A stretch of DNA of 64,000 nucleotides. Origin: Bacteroidales bacterium. GTDB lineage: Bacteria; Bacteroidota; Bacteroidia; Bacteroidales; Paludibacteraceae. This document shows, one piece after another, positions 1 to 10,469 of the stretch (position 1 is its first letter; each line of letters begins with the position of its first letter). A program made the translations under genes and the position numbers. Where the stretch lies: NCBI GenBank assembly GCA_015061145.1, contig SUXD01000011.1, positions 1-64,000 on the forward strand. The letters are read 5' to 3'. Under the pieces are notes generated by a model, which was given only the letters and a program-made list of their open reading frames with translations, was not told the origin of the DNA and did no database searches.

Positions 1-28
1 CTCTTTGGTAATCCTTGTAAACCCTCGT

Positions 29-78
29 GGCGGCGAATATCCTTTTTAATAATTTATATTAAGGGGATATCCGCCGCC
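29..78. repeat. Long imperfect hairpin at window edge
   Basis: Arms 29-42 and 65-78 pair with a single mismatch (GGCGGCGAATATCC against GGATATCCGCCGCC), and the pairing can extend inward with G:T pairs, leaving a loop of about 20 nt. The rest of bases 1-297 shows no gene. It may be a 3' or 5' RNA structure of a gene outside the window; the direction cannot be decided. Confidence 0.5.
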
Positions 79-193
79 ATTGTTGTTTATCCTAAGTATC
101 AAGGATTTGATTTATTGATATAGGGATTATATTGGGTTATATTTCTTCAAAAGTCAAAGTTGGTGTATTAAAGTATATAATTAGTTAAAAAAA

Positions 194-222
194 ATAAAAA
201 CGCAAACATTTTGCGTTTTTAT
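194..222. terminator. Bidirectional terminator hairpin
   Basis: A perfect 13-bp stem (ATAAAAACGCAAA, loop CAT, reverse complement) is flanked by an A-run on the left and a T-run on the right. It can end transcription from either side, including that of the minus-strand ABC transporter gene that stops at 298. Confidence 0.7.
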
Positions 223-297
223 TTTTAGGATATTTCTACAAAATCGCAACAAAATGCGATTATTAATCTATCAACAAAGAAAAAAAGCCATTTCTCA

Positions 298-2112
298 TCA
301 CTCAAAAAACTTGCCGTTGCCGTCTTGGTCGAGGGTTTGCGCGAGTTTTTCGAGGTTCAGGCTGCGGGCTGAAGAATCTACAATATCTTTGTAAACGCCG
401 CCTTTTCGATAGAGCGATTCGGGGTCGCCGCTCTGCTCCACCCGTCCGTCTTTCAGGGCATAAATCACATCGCTGTCTATAATCTGCGAAATGCTGTGCG
501 AAATAATCACCACTGTACGATTTTTCTTGATGGCGTCAATGCTGGCCTTGATTTGCTCGGTGGCAATGGCGTCGAGCGAAGCCGTTGGTTCGTCGAGGAA
601 GATAATCGGCGGATTCTTGAGGAACATACGGGCGATGGCCACACGCTGCTGCTGTCCGCCCGACAGCTGTTTTGCTTGCGACTGAAATCCTTTGGGGAGT
701 TTCATAATCTGGTCGTAAATATATGCCTTGCGGGCAGCCTCCTCCACCTGTTCCAGCGTAGCGCCAGGCAATCCGTATCGGATATTCTCCTCTATGGTGC
801 CATCGAAAATATGGTTTTTCTGCAGTACCAGTCCGATATTTTCGCGCAGGAAGTGCGTATCGTACTTGCGCAAGTCCACCCCATCAAGCAGAATCGTTCC
901 GCAATCGGGTTCGTAAAATTTGTCGAGCAGATTCACGATGGTCGATTTCCCTGCGCCTGACAGTCCCACAAAGGCGGTTATTTTTCCGCTCTCAATGGTC
1001 ATATTGATATCATGCAGCGCCTTGGTGCCGTTCGGATAGGTGAAATCCACGCCTTTTATCTCAAAATCGCCTTTCACCGTAGCGGGACGATAATCGCCTG
1101 TTCGTTCTTTCTCGCCTTCGGCGTCGAGTATGTCGAAAAAACCTTCGGCGTATATCAGCGCATCGTTCAGCGTGTCGAATATGCGCTGCAACTGCGTGAT
1201 GGGTGCTGTGACATTGGCAAACAGCATCACATGATACATGATTTTACCGATAGTCATGCCCGGATATTCTATCAGTACCAGATAGGCTGTGAGAATAATG
1301 ATGAGCACTGTGCCCACCTGTCGCACAAAATCTTTTATGCCATCGAAATAGAACGACGTCTTGCGCACTTTCATCTGGTTGTCGGTAAAATTAGTCTGTA
1401 TATTCCACTGCTTTCGACTTTCTATCTCCTCTCGGTTGAACGACTTTATCACATTCATGCTCTCGATGATATTCATGATGCCGTGGCTTTTCTGCTCGCG
1501 GAAGCTGCGCATATTCATGCGCCACCCTTTTAATCGGCGCGCCTGACGAATGGTAATCCATATATATATCGGTACAATGAAGAGCGCTGTCAAGCCGACA
1601 TAGAAGTTGGCCGCAAACATAAGTATCAAAGCCAGCAATGCGCTCGTGAACAGCGGCAACAGATCGATGAAAACACTCTGCACCGTGATTGAGAGGCTGC
1701 TCACACCCTGGTCGATGCGCGTCTGCAGTTTGCCCGTCTCGTTGTCGCCTGCGGAGAAAAACGCCATACGGTAACTCAAAATACGATCGACCACCGCCTG
1801 CGACAAGTCTTTCGACACAAAAATGCGCATCCGCTCGCCGTAATATTTCTGTGCGTACGAAATGCCAGCCGAAAGCACCTCCTTGCCCAACAATACAATG
1901 CTGATTATCGTCAGAATACGTGTAGCCTTGCTCCACTCAAATCCTTCGGGCACCACCAGCGCATTGATGGCATCCACCGTGCGGTCGAGCACAATGGCGT
2001 TCACCTGTGCGATGCACGAACCGATAAGCGTCAGCGTGAGTGTGATGAAAACCAGCCATTTATATGGCTTCACATAAGGCAATATCTTCTTGAATAAAGA
2101 AATTAAGTTCAT
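298..2112 (-). CDS. ABC transporter, fused permease/ATPase (exporter type)
   Basis: A 604-residue half-transporter of the ABC exporter family, expected to work as a homodimer in the inner membrane. The N-terminal half (about 15-320) carries the transmembrane segments. The ATPase half shows Walker A GLSGAGKST (383-391), signature LSGGQQQR (483-490), Walker B IIFLDE followed by PTASLD (about 503-513), and the H-loop ISHS. Family membership is clear. The substrate (lipid, peptide or drug) cannot be told from sequence; lipid flippases of the MsbA type and multidrug exporters share this layout. The gene is transcribed divergently from gmk with interleaved promoters. Confidence 0.93.
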   Translation of the reverse strand: MNLISLFKKILPYVKPYKWLVFITLTLTLIGSCIAQVNAIVLDRTVDAINALVVPEGFEWSKATRILTIISIVLLGKEVLSAGISYAQKYYGERMRIFVSKDLSQAVVDRILSYRMAFFSAGDNETGKLQTRIDQGVSSLSITVQSVFIDLLPLFTSALLALILMFAANFYVGLTALFIVPIYIWITIRQARRLKGWRMNMRSFREQKSHGIMNIIESMNVIKSFNREEIESRKQWNIQTNFTDNQMKVRKTSFYFDGIKDFVRQVGTVLIIILTAYLVLIEYPGMTIGKIMYHVMLFANVTAPITQLQRIFDTLNDALIYAEGFFDILDAEGEKERTGDYRPATVKGDFEIKGVDFTYPNGTKALHDINMTIESGKITAFVGLSGAGKSTIVNLLDKFYEPDCGTILLDGVDLRKYDTHFLRENIGLVLQKNHIFDGTIEENIRYGLPGATLEQVEEAARKAYIYDQIMKLPKGFQSQAKQLSGGQQQRVAIARMFLKNPPIIFLDEPTASLDAIATEQIKASIDAIKKNRTVVIISHSISQIIDSDVIYALKDGRVEQSGDPESLYRKGGVYKDIVDSSARSLNLEKLAQTLDQDGNGKFFE

Positions 2113-2136
2113 AAGTAATTATTATTTTTTAGCGTT

Positions 2137-2144
2137 CAAAGTTA
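2137..2144 (-). promoter_or_regulatory. -7 promoter box for the ABC transporter
   Basis: The minus strand reads TAACTTTG, matching the Bacteroidota TAnnTTTG box, about 25 bp upstream of the start codon. It lies only 9 bp from the plus-strand box of gmk, so the two divergent promoters occupy overlapping DNA. Confidence 0.55.
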
Positions 2145-2153
2145 TTTATTTTC

Positions 2154-2161
2154 TATCTTTG
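2154..2161 (+). promoter_or_regulatory. -7 promoter box for gmk
   Basis: TATCTTTG matches TAnnTTTG 22 bp before the gmk start codon. No clean -33 TTTG is visible. Confidence 0.6.
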
Positions 2162-2183
2162 CTCAAATTTTACGACAAAAAAC

Positions 2184-2747
2184 ATGAACGGAAAACTCGT
2201 AATATTCTCTGCCCCATCTGGTTCTGGCAAGAGCACCATCATCAATCACCTGCTCAAAAAGGGTTACAATCTGGAGTTCTCAATCTCTGCCACAAGTCGC
2301 AAACCGCGCGGCAGCGAGCGCAACGGCGTAGAATACTATTTTTTGTCGCCCGAGGAGTTCAAGCAAAAAATTGCAGGCAACGAGTTCATCGAATACGAAG
2401 AAGTGTACCAAGACTGTTTCTACGGCACACTGAAAAGCGAGATTGAACGCATTGCCCAAAAAGGGAATAACACGGTGCTCGACATTGATGTGAAAGGCGC
2501 CGCCAATGTAAAAAAACAATTCGGCGAGCGGGCTTTGAGCATATTCATCGCCCCACCCAGCATCGAGGCTTTGCGCGAACGCCTTATCAACCGCAAGACC
2601 GACACAATGGAAGCCATAGAGAAACGCGTGGCGAAAGCTTCGTACGAAATGACATTCGCCAAAGACTTCGACATCGTGATAGTGAACGACGACCTGCAAA
2701 CCGCACTCGCCGACGCCGAAAATGTATTGAAAAACTTTTTAGGATAA
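2184..2747 (+). CDS. gmk: Guanylate kinase
   Basis: This 187-residue protein has the expected length for Gmk, which phosphorylates GMP (and dGMP) to the diphosphate with ATP in the cytosol. The P-loop APSGSGKST lies near residues 9-17, and the GMP-binding region contains SRKPRGSERNGVEYYF. The ATG start sits 22 bp after a TAnnTTTG promoter box. In many Bacteroidota gmk follows yicC; here yicC is about 35 kb away, and a stress-protein-like gene follows gmk after 19 bp, probably in the same transcript. Confidence 0.96.
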   Translation: MNGKLVIFSAPSGSGKSTIINHLLKKGYNLEFSISATSRKPRGSERNGVEYYFLSPEEFKQKIAGNEFIEYEEVYQDCFYGTLKSEIERIAQKGNNTVLDIDVKGAANVKKQFGERALSIFIAPPSIEALRERLINRKTDTMEAIEKRVAKASYEMTFAKDFDIVIVNDDLQTALADAENVLKNFLG

Positions 2748-2766
2748 TTTCCAAAACGCTTTACCA

Positions 2767-3531
2767 ATGTCAAAAGACCAGATTTTTGTAGCCGTATCGG
2801 ATTTCGTTCCGCAAAAAGCGCTGGAATATGCGCAAAAGACGGCACTCGCCTACGAAAAAGAGATTTGCCTGATTCCGATAACCGACAACTCGCCAGCCGA
2901 AACCCTCGCACAAAAATGCAGCGAAGCGACGGGGATGAAAGTCAACTTTCTGGAAGGCAACCATGCGGCGCTGTTCAGCGAAACACTGGAAAAAGAAGAG
3001 GCGGCAATGGTCGTTTTTGAAGTTTCGGACAAGAAACCGTTCAGCAACATCTCCTATCTGCTGAAAATATCAAGAGACCTGCGCATTCCGTACATCTTTG
3101 TAAAAACGAATTTTCCTGAGATAAAATTCCACCGTGTCATCGTGCCCATCACCTTCCTTACCGAAGAAAGGGAGAAAGGCATGTTTGCAAGCGCTTTCGG
3201 CCGATTCTTCAAATCGGAGATACTGCTGATGCCTGCCAAAGACTACGGTTCGAAAGCTGCAGCCACCTGCCGCTCCATCAAACAGCTGCTGAACAAACAC
3301 GACTTGAACCACTCCGAACTGACGGCTCAGAAAGACAGTTACAAAGTAGAGATGGACGCTGTGGTGAAAGCCAAAATATTCGATGCCGACATTGCCATTA
3401 TCACCGCCTCGCGCGAATACGGACTCGATGACATTATTTTCGGACCCAAAGAGCTGCATATCATCAAGAAAAGCGAAATTCCGCTGATGGTGCTCAATCC
3501 GCGCGGCGACCTTTATGTGCTTTGCTATTAA
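2767..3531 (+). CDS. Universal stress protein-like protein
   Basis: A 254-residue protein that looks like two tandem Usp-type alpha/beta modules (about 1-125 and 126-254). Each starts with a short hydrophobic strand (IFVAVSDF; RVIVPITF), and the second ends in IPLMVLNPRGDL, typical of the last strand of the fold. A classical ATP-binding GxxGx(9)G motif is not obvious, so nucleotide binding is uncertain. It follows gmk by 19 bp. The assignment is fold-level; the role is inferred only as stress-related. Confidence 0.65.
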   Translation: MSKDQIFVAVSDFVPQKALEYAQKTALAYEKEICLIPITDNSPAETLAQKCSEATGMKVNFLEGNHAALFSETLEKEEAAMVVFEVSDKKPFSNISYLLKISRDLRIPYIFVKTNFPEIKFHRVIVPITFLTEEREKGMFASAFGRFFKSEILLMPAKDYGSKAAATCRSIKQLLNKHDLNHSELTAQKDSYKVEMDAVVKAKIFDADIAIITASREYGLDDIIFGPKELHIIKKSEIPLMVLNPRGDLYVLCY

Positions 3532-3563
3532 GAAATGGCAAAAATCGAATCAATTTTACACAA

Positions 3564-3587
3564 AAAAAGGGGAACACTCCCCTTTTT
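3564..3587. terminator. Bidirectional terminator between convergent genes
   Basis: A perfect stem AAAAAGGGG, loop AACACT, CCCCTTTTT, lies between the stop of the plus-strand stress-protein gene and the stop of the minus-strand gene at 3614, and suits termination of both. Confidence 0.85.
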
Positions 3588-3613
3588 CTGTTTTCTATCA
3601 ATAAGTTACACTC

Positions 3614-4066
3614 TCATTTCACCCGCTCGAAACGCGTAGTGAAAAGTTCGAGAAAACCATCGTCGGTATTTAGTTTCACCCACGGATTGACAGGTTCGCC
3701 AAGCGTTTCGCCGTGAATGCCAGAATTCATGTACAAATCATCGCCACGCAACTCGTACTCTTTTTCTTCAAGCACCAGCATATCGCCTTCCAAAGCAATT
3801 TCACCCGATGCCACCGCCTCATCAATCTCCTCTTTTGAGATTCCTTCCGGTATAGGCATCTTTGAAACTATCTTGTTGTCTGCACGAACTTCAAAAACTG
3901 TCTGTGTATAACGTTTACGCTCTTCCAATTCGTGCTTGATTTCCTCAGGATTTTCTTCATTGAGCGGCGAATTAATGTATTCTTCGGCATTCATCCGTAT
4001 CAAATTGCCATCATCATCAAAAGTAGCAACAGAATTGAATTTCCAAACTCCTATAAATTTATTCAT
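3614..4066 (-). CDS. Conserved hypothetical protein (lipocalin-like?)
   Basis: A 150-residue acidic protein without signal peptide or membrane segment. The opening MNKFIGVWKFNSVATFDDDGN and the closing beta-rich stretch ending in FLELFTTRFERVK resemble small lipocalin-type calycin proteins that begin with a GxW motif. That similarity is by eye only, and I do not recognise a specific family. The middle is rich in Glu and probably helical. The gene stands alone between two terminators. Confidence 0.6.
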   Translation of the reverse strand: MNKFIGVWKFNSVATFDDDGNLIRMNAEEYINSPLNEENPEEIKHELEERKRYTQTVFEVRADNKIVSKMPIPEGISKEEIDEAVASGEIALEGDMLVLEEKEYELRGDDLYMNSGIHGETLGEPVNPWVKLNTDDGFLELFTTRFERVK

Positions 4067-4204
4067 ATCAATGTTATTTTTAGTTCTTAAAACAAATGTA
4101 TGGAAAAAAGAAAATCACTCCAAACAAAAAACAACATTTCCGAACCATCCCTTTGAAAAAACTATTAAAATCGAAAAACAAGAACGGGCAGGTTTACACA
4201 AAAA

Positions 4205-4230
4205 AAGGACTGCTCCGAAGAACAGCCCTT
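4205..4230 (-). terminator. Terminator of the repeat-protein gene
   Basis: The minus strand reads AAGGGCTGTTC, loop TTCG, GAGCAGTCCTT followed by a T-run: an 11-bp stem with two G:U pairs closed by a UUCG tetraloop. It lies 25 bp after the stop codon at 4255. Confidence 0.85.
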
Positions 4231-4254
4231 GTCTGATAATTTGCAACAATCCGA

Positions 4255-5592
4255 TTATTTCACTTCTACACCAAGGATGCTGTAGATTTTTCCGCCGCGC
4301 TCGATGAACACGCTATTGTCGCGCAACACTTTTTTACATTGCACTTTGCTGTCGCTTTGCACATCGTCAATGCCGTCATTCGCTTCCTCGAAAACAGCCA
4401 AAACAGCCTTATCCTCTGTCATGTTAATAACGAGTTGTGCGGCTTTCGTATCATTTACTGTCCAACAGGTACTGCATGATGCCAAATCACCTACGCTGCC
4501 TTCGCCCCATTCCGAGAATTTATAGCCTTCGAATGCTGTTGCAAGGATTGTCACCTCCTGGTTCTCGGGAACAGTATAGGTGCCGTCTTGGTTGTCAACA
4601 ATCGCGCCATCCTGCAAGTCTGCCACTTCTACCTTGCCCCATTCCGAATTGTTCGAAACAAGCTCCAGCGTGTAGGCCTTTACGAATGTAGCCATTATCG
4701 CTTTATCCTCTGTCATAGTAATAACGAACTCTGTGGTTTGGGTATCATTTGCTGTCCAGCAATCGCTGCATGACACCTCATCACCTACGCTGCCTTCGCT
4801 CCATTTTTGGAACATATAGCCTTCGGACGCTGTTGCAACAATTGTCACCTCCTGGTTTTCGGGAATAGTATAGGTGCCGTCTTGGTTGTCAACAATCGCG
4901 CCGTCCTGCAAGTCTGCCACTTCTACCTTGCCCCATTCCGAATTATTTGAAACAAGCTCCAGCGTGTAGGCTGGCTGAAGTTTTTCAATGCCAACGCCAA
5001 ATATATTAGAGGTGTTGATAACTGCTGTAATAACTACATCTCCGGCGGCATAAGTTCCTTTTGGAAGAGTAATCTCACCGGCATAACCAGGACGAACGGC
5101 GTCAATTTTCGTACCAACACCTGTTAAGTTAGTGCCTTCAACCGGTTCACCTTTAACTGTAATACTAACGCCACGCTCACTATCGCCGTTCGGCTGATAA
5201 TAGACAACGAGTTTACCTTCGGCACTGGTAGTAAATGCACCGAGACTAATGGATGTACCTGAAGCCATGCGGAATGCAGTACCAGTATTCATCATATCAA
5301 CACCATTCCAAGACGGAGTTGGTATTGAAACTTCGTAATCGTCTTTTACAGGCCATGCGTTAACTACTTCTTCATTATCGGACCTCAAGAAACCTTTCAG
5401 AACTGAGCCGTTAGCCAGTGTGTAAGTATTAGTGCTGGTAACTGTTGTTTTGGTCATCTCTGTGTCAAATTTGCTGAGAGCCTGAAAATCAATGTAGTTA
5501 GCCACATCAGAGACTTTTACTACTACGGGTTCACCCGCATTCGCTGCCATTGCCATAATGGCACCTACGAAAAATGTAAATAATTTTTTCAT
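4255..5592 (-). CDS. Secreted protein with two tandem 98-residue repeats
   Basis: 445 residues with a Sec signal peptide (MKKLFTFFVGAIMAMAANAG). The N-terminal half (about 20-205) is beta-rich and unassigned. Two nearly identical repeats follow; each begins AYTLELVSNNSEWGKVEV and ends in MTEDKAVLAVF or a close variant, resembling InlB_B/Bacterial_Ig-like surface repeats (F-x-x-W-x-E-G-S-V-G pattern). Each repeat has one C-x-x-C pair (CSDC, CSTC). The last 25 residues (LRDNSVFIERGGKIYSILG) match a C-terminal motif common in exported Bacteroidales proteins and may be a sorting or anchoring tail. Function unknown; probably surface or extracellular. Confidence 0.75.
   Translation of the reverse strand: MKKLFTFFVGAIMAMAANAGEPVVVKVSDVANYIDFQALSKFDTEMTKTTVTSTNTYTLANGSVLKGFLRSDNEEVVNAWPVKDDYEVSIPTPSWNGVDMMNTGTAFRMASGTSISLGAFTTSAEGKLVVYYQPNGDSERGVSITVKGEPVEGTNLTGVGTKIDAVRPGYAGEITLPKGTYAAGDVVITAVINTSNIFGVGIEKLQPAYTLELVSNNSEWGKVEVADLQDGAIVDNQDGTYTIPENQEVTIVATASEGYMFQKWSEGSVGDEVSCSDCWTANDTQTTEFVITMTEDKAIMATFVKAYTLELVSNNSEWGKVEVADLQDGAIVDNQDGTYTVPENQEVTILATAFEGYKFSEWGEGSVGDLASCSTCWTVNDTKAAQLVINMTEDKAVLAVFEEANDGIDDVQSDSKVQCKKVLRDNSVFIERGGKIYSILGVEVK
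4393..4980. repeat. Direct repeat, 294-bp period, inside the gene
   Basis: Two copies of about 290 bp, offset by 294 bp (98 codons), encode the two surface repeats. Long stretches are identical at the DNA level, for instance the segment starting at 4561 and its partner at 4855, which implies recent duplication or gene conversion and makes the copy number potentially variable. Confidence 0.8.
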
Positions 5593-6045
5593 AACTAATA
5601 CAATTTTTAGTTAAACAATAAGAATTTATAAATGTAAATTTGATTGAAATCTCGTATAAATACAGGATACGACACTCACAATATTTGTGAGCACCGCTTA
5701 AATCTGCCAGCCTGATACAATATAATGGCGAACAGACGATAATATGCCTGCTGAGGATTTGGCATCGGTTTTTTAGTTTTCGTTTTCGTCTGCAAGATAT
5801 AACGATTTTTTAGAAAAAAAAGAAAAAACACTTTTTTTTACACAATAGTGCATTTTTTTTCGACGCAGAGAATAATGTTGTTTCTGATTTCTGATTTGAA
5901 GATTTGAAGATTGCGTCTGCGTCAGAGTCTAAGTCATAGTTTCCTCACTCACTAATTTCCAATTGTCTTGTTTCTCTAATTAATTCATTATTCATCATTC
6001 ACAATTCACAAAAAGGTTGTATATTTGCATACAAAATTATATATA
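5593..6045. other. Intergenic spacer, AT-rich
   Basis: About 450 bp between divergent genes. It holds an inverted repeat CTCACAA-TAT-TTGTGAG (5675-5691), which could be an operator for the minus-strand repeat protein, poly-A/T tracts, the phrase GTCTGCGTCA that recurs in the spacer near 18560, and the promoter box of the glucosaminidase gene at 6020. No gene or RNA family is recognised. Confidence 0.5.
6020..6027 (+). promoter_or_regulatory. -7 promoter box for the glucosaminidase gene
   Basis: TATATTTG matches TAnnTTTG. Transcription would start a few bases downstream, at about 6031, which excludes a TTG start at 6025 and supports the GTG at 6046. Confidence 0.6.
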
Positions 6046-7083
6046 GTGAAAAGAATCTTTTATACATCGTGTTTCTTGCTCGCATCGGAGCTTTTGTTCG
6101 GTCAAGGCACATCGGTGCAGCAAGAGAATTACATCGCCAAATACAGTTCAATTGCCGTAGAGGAAATGAACAAATACGGCATTCCCGCCAGCATCACACT
6201 GGCACAGGGCATTCTGGAATCGGCTGCCGGAACGGCCGAACTGGCCACCGAAGCAAACAACCACTTCGGTATCAAATGCCACGACTGGAAAGGTGACACT
6301 TACCATCACGATGACGACCAGAAGCAGGAATGTTTCAGGAAATACGACCATGCAGAGCAGTCGTTCGAGGACCACTCCACCTTTCTGACTACCCGAGAGC
6401 GGTACGCCTCGCTTTTCGACCTCAAGCGGACCGACTATCAAGGATGGGCGCATGGACTGAAAAAAGCCGGCTACGCCACCGACCCGAACTATCCTAAACG
6501 ACTGATTGACATCATCGAACGTTACGAGTTGTATAAATACGACACACAGACATCCACCAAGTCGAAAGTCACCTATCTAACCGATAAGAAAAAAGAAAAC
6601 ACACCGCCGAAAATGACGAAAAGTCCGTCTTCGAGCCAAACATCCTCGGCCTCAAAGCCAAGCACTGTCAACACTTCGGCCGCACAAAAAAGCACACAGC
6701 CAAAAGTGTACCAGTCGGAAAAAATGATAGGGCAAATCAGTCCTTACCACGAACACACGGTAAAGACCAACAACGGCGTGAAATACATTGTAGCGCAAGA
6801 AAACGACAGCTACGAAAGCATTGCTGAGGAATTCGCCTTGAAAACGAACGAGATATACGCCATCAACGATGCTCCGAAAGGCACCAGACCACAAGCCGGC
6901 GAGATAGTTTACATCAGAGCGAAGAAAAACACGGCTTCGCGCGCCTACCATGTGGTTCAGCCCGACGAGACTATGAGAGACATCGCACAGAAATACGGCA
7001 TCAGACTAAGTGCCCTGTACAAAAAGAACAATATTAAAGAGGGAGTAAGACCCCTCATCGGACAACGATTAAAACTAAAATAA
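6046..7083 (+). CDS. LysM-containing glucosaminidase (peptidoglycan hydrolase)
   Basis: About 345 residues from the GTG start chosen here; the reading frame is open 7 codons further up, but the promoter box overlaps that part. A signal peptide ([20 protein letters not shown]) leads to a glucosaminidase domain of the FlgJ/Auto type (about 25-165) with [10 protein letters not shown] and [11 protein letters not shown], where the catalytic Glu of the family lies. A Ser/Thr/Lys-rich linker joins it to two LysM-like modules (about 240-290 and 298-345) that bind glycan. Predicted to cut the glycan strands of peptidoglycan in the periplasm or outside the cell. It ends one base before secA. Confidence 0.88.
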   Translation: MKRIFYTSCFLLASELLFGQGTSVQQENYIAKYSSIAVEEMNKYGIPASITLAQGILESAAGTAELATEANNHFGIKCHDWKGDTYHHDDDQKQECFRKYDHAEQSFEDHSTFLTTRERYASLFDLKRTDYQGWAHGLKKAGYATDPNYPKRLIDIIERYELYKYDTQTSTKSKVTYLTDKKKENTPPKMTKSPSSSQTSSASKPSTVNTSAAQKSTQPKVYQSEKMIGQISPYHEHTVKTNNGVKYIVAQENDSYESIAEEFALKTNEIYAINDAPKGTRPQAGEIVYIRAKKNTASRAYHVVQPDETMRDIAQKYGIRLSALYKKNNIKEGVRPLIGQRLKLK

Positions 7084-7084
7084 A

Positions 7085-10000
7085 ATGGGATTCAACGACA
7101 TATTAAAAAAACTATTCGGCAACAAATCGCAACGAGATTTGAAAGAAATAATGCCGTATGTGAACAAAATAAACCAGTGCTACGAAAACATCTCGAAACT
7201 GAGCAATGACGAATTGCGTGCCAAGACACTGGAACTGAAAGCAAAAATAAAAGAAAGCGCTACCGCCGAAAACGAGAAAATAGCGCGACTCAAAGAGAAA
7301 GTGCAGAACAGCGAGATTGAAGAACGCGAAGTGCTGTACAACGAAATAGACAAAACCGAAAAAGCTATTATCGACAAATACGAGGCGACCCTGGAGCAGA
7401 TACTTCCAGAAGCGTTTGCCATCGTGAAATCGACCGCCAAACGATTTGCCGACAACAGCGAAATTGTTGTGACTGCCACCGATTTCGACCGCGAACTGGC
7501 CTCAAAGAAAGACTTTGTGCGCATCGAAGGCGACAAAGCCATCTACTCCAACTCATGGACCGCAGGCGGAAACACCATCAAATGGGATATGGTGCACTAC
7601 GACGTGCAGCTCTTTGGCGGCGTAGCACTCCACAAAGGAAAAATAGCCGAAATGGCAACAGGTGAAGGTAAAACTCTTGTGGCTACCTTACCCGTTTTCT
7701 TGAACGCACTTACCGGAAATGGCGTGCATGTGGTGACTGTGAACGACTATCTGGCTAAGCGTGACTCCGAATGGATGGGACCGCTCTACGAATTTCACGG
7801 ACTGAGCGTGGACTGCATCGACCGTTACCGCCCGAACTCGGAAGAACGCCGCAAAGCATACAACTGCGACATCACTTTCGGTACGAACAACGAATTCGGT
7901 TTCGACTATCTGCGCGACAATATGGCCATCTTCCCCCGCGACCTCGTACAGCGCCAGCATAACTACGCCATAGTGGACGAAGTGGACTCTGTGCTGATTG
8001 ACGACGCACGTACACCGCTCATCATCTCTGGACCGGTAGAAAAAAGCGGCGACCAGCTGTTTGACGACTATTGCCCGAAAGTGGAACGCCTCTTCAACGC
8101 ACAAAAATCGTTGGTGACAAAACTGCTGTCGGATGCCAAGACAAAAATGAAATCGGCTGACGAAAAAGAACGCGAAGAAGGCGCATTGCTCCTGTTCCGC
8201 TCATACAAAGGACTTCCGAAGAACAAAGCGCTCATCAAATTCCTCAGCGAGCAAGGCATAAAGACCACCATGCTCAAAACCGAAGAATTCTATATGCAAG
8301 AAAACAACAAGAACATGCATATAGTGACCGACCCGCTCTACTTCGTGATTGACGAGAAGAATAAAAGCGTGGAACTCACCGACAAAGGCATCGACGCACT
8401 GACTGAATCGAGCGACGACCCGCAATTCTTCGTACTCCCTGATATAGGCAGCGAAATGGCCGAAATAGAGAAAATGCACATCACACAAGAAGAAAAAGTG
8501 CAGAAGAAAAGCGAACTGACGCAGAACTACTCTATCAAATCGGAACGCGTACACACCATCAACCAATTGTTGAAAGCGTATGCGCTGTTCGAGAAAGACG
8601 ACGAATATGTGGTGATTAACGGCGAAGTGAAGATTGTGGACGAACAGACAGGCCGTATCATGGAAGGCCGACGCTACTCCGACGGTCTGCACCAAGCCAT
8701 CGAAGCCAAAGAGCATGTGAAAGTGGAAGCCGCCACACAAACCATGGCAACTATCACTCTGCAGAACTATTTCCGTATGTACCACAAACTGGCAGGTATG
8801 ACGGGTACAGCCGAAACTGAGGCTGGCGAATTCTGGAACATATACAAACTGGATGTAGTGGTAATACCAACCAACCGCCCTATCGCCCGCAAAGACTTGA
8901 ACGACCGCGTGTACAAGACACAACGCGCCAAATTCAACGCCGTCATCGAAGAGGTGAACAACATGGTGGAGCAAGGACGACCGGTACTTGTGGGAACAAC
9001 GTCGGTGGAAATTTCGGAAACGCTGAGCAGAATGCTTACCATGCGCAAAATTCCGCATCAGGTGCTGAACGCCAAATTGCATCAAAAAGAAGCTGAAATC
9101 GTAGCGCAAGCCGGACAGAAAGGCACGGTGACCATCGCCACCAATATGGCGGGCCGTGGTACCGACATCAAACTGTCGCCCGAAGTGAAAGCTGCCGGAG
9201 GTTTGGCCATCATCGGTACCGAACGGCACGAAAGCCGCCGTGTGGACCGTCAGTTGCGCGGTCGTGCCGGACGACAAGGCGACCCTGGATCGTCAGTTTT
9301 CTATGTTTCGCTGCAAGACAGCCTGATGCGACTCTTCGCCTCAGAGAAAATAGCCAAACTGATGGACCGTATGGGATTTGCCGAAGACGACGTGCTGGAA
9401 CACAGCATGATATCCAACTCCATCGAACGCGCACAGAAGAAAGTGGAAGAAAACAACTTCGGCATCCGCAAGCGCCTGCTTGAATACGATGATGTGATGA
9501 ACGCACAGCGTGAAGTCATCTACACCAAACGCCGTCATGCGCTGATGGGCGAACGAATCGGCGTGGACATCGTGAACATGATTTACGACACTTGCACCGA
9601 CCTTATCTCTACTGCACGCGAGACACAAGACTTCGAGATGCTGCAAATGGAGTTCCTGCAAACACTTACGCTCGAATTCCCGTTTGACGAACAAACATTC
9701 AAGAGCGAACGCGAAGAAACGCTGATAGACAACACTTTCGATGTGGTCATCAAAGCTTTCAAACAGAAAATGGACAGAATGTCAGAGATTGCCACTCCCG
9801 TCATCCGTCAAGTTTACGAAACGAAGGGCGACCAGTTCAAAAACATCGTCATTCCCATTACAGACGGCAAACGGTTGTTCCAAATCACGGCATCGCTCGA
9901 AGACACTTATAACAACCCGAACGAACTGATACGCTCTTTCGAGAAGTCAATACTGCTCTACACCATCGACGAACAATGGAAAGAGCATCTGCGCGAAATG

Positions 10001-10381
10001 GATGATTTGCGTGACAATGTTCAGAACGCAAGCTACGAACAAAAAGACCCGCTCGTTATCTACAAGCTGGAGTCGTTCAACCTTTTCAAACAAATGATAG
10101 GAAATATCAACCAAAAGGTGACCTCTACGCTGATGCATGCGCAGATACCTGTCAGAGAGCCGGAATCGGTACGCGGAGCTATGCCCGAACAACAACACAG
10201 CAACTACGACCGTTACAAAACGCAGAAGGCCGAAAGCCCTATGGGCAATGCTGCTTCGAAAGACACACGCGAGCAGCAGCGACCTGAACCTGTGCATGCC
10301 GAAAAACGCGTAGGACGAAATGACCCATGTCCTTGCGGCAGCGGTCTGAAATACAAAAACTGCCATGGGAAAGGGCTATAA
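7085..10381 (+). CDS. secA: Preprotein translocase ATPase SecA
   Basis: A 1098-residue Sec motor that drives unfolded preproteins through SecYEG. Visible are the DEAD motor with Walker A GEGKT in [16 protein letters not shown], the DEVD box in [23 protein letters not shown], the second motor domain with [12 protein letters not shown] and [12 protein letters not shown], and a C-terminal zinc-binding SEC-C motif [17 protein letters not shown]. It is about 200 residues longer than the E. coli protein through insertions, as is usual in Bacteroidota. The start lies one base after the preceding stop, so it is probably co-transcribed with the glucosaminidase. Confidence 0.98.
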   Translation: MGFNDILKKLFGNKSQRDLKEIMPYVNKINQCYENISKLSNDELRAKTLELKAKIKESATAENEKIARLKEKVQNSEIEEREVLYNEIDKTEKAIIDKYEATLEQILPEAFAIVKSTAKRFADNSEIVVTATDFDRELASKKDFVRIEGDKAIYSNSWTAGGNTIKWDMVHYDVQLFGGVALHKGKIAEMATGEGKTLVATLPVFLNALTGNGVHVVTVNDYLAKRDSEWMGPLYEFHGLSVDCIDRYRPNSEERRKAYNCDITFGTNNEFGFDYLRDNMAIFPRDLVQRQHNYAIVDEVDSVLIDDARTPLIISGPVEKSGDQLFDDYCPKVERLFNAQKSLVTKLLSDAKTKMKSADEKEREEGALLLFRSYKGLPKNKALIKFLSEQGIKTTMLKTEEFYMQENNKNMHIVTDPLYFVIDEKNKSVELTDKGIDALTESSDDPQFFVLPDIGSEMAEIEKMHITQEEKVQKKSELTQNYSIKSERVHTINQLLKAYALFEKDDEYVVINGEVKIVDEQTGRIMEGRRYSDGLHQAIEAKEHVKVEAATQTMATITLQNYFRMYHKLAGMTGTAETEAGEFWNIYKLDVVVIPTNRPIARKDLNDRVYKTQRAKFNAVIEEVNNMVEQGRPVLVGTTSVEISETLSRMLTMRKIPHQVLNAKLHQKEAEIVAQAGQKGTVTIATNMAGRGTDIKLSPEVKAAGGLAIIGTERHESRRVDRQLRGRAGRQGDPGSSVFYVSLQDSLMRLFASEKIAKLMDRMGFAEDDVLEHSMISNSIERAQKKVEENNFGIRKRLLEYDDVMNAQREVIYTKRRHALMGERIGVDIVNMIYDTCTDLISTARETQDFEMLQMEFLQTLTLEFPFDEQTFKSEREETLIDNTFDVVIKAFKQKMDRMSEIATPVIRQVYETKGDQFKNIVIPITDGKRLFQITASLEDTYNNPNELIRSFEKSILLYTIDEQWKEHLREMDDLRDNVQNASYEQKDPLVIYKLESFNLFKQMIGNINQKVTSTLMHAQIPVREPESVRGAMPEQQHSNYDRYKTQKAESPMGNAASKDTREQQRPEPVHAEKRVGRNDPCPCGSGLKYKNCHGKGL

Positions 10382-10469
10382 TAATTGATAATGGATAATT
10401 GACAATGGATAATGAATAATAATAGGTTGACTATTGTTATTCATTATCCAATTTTTACCACTCACATTT

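Noticed and set aside
6025..6045. TTG start 7 codons upstream for the glucosaminidase
   Set aside because: It lies inside the -7 promoter box, so it would not be transcribed. The GTG at 6046 gives a good signal peptide.
8201..9277. 358-codon minus-strand open frame
   Set aside because: It is antisense to secA, and no motif supports it.
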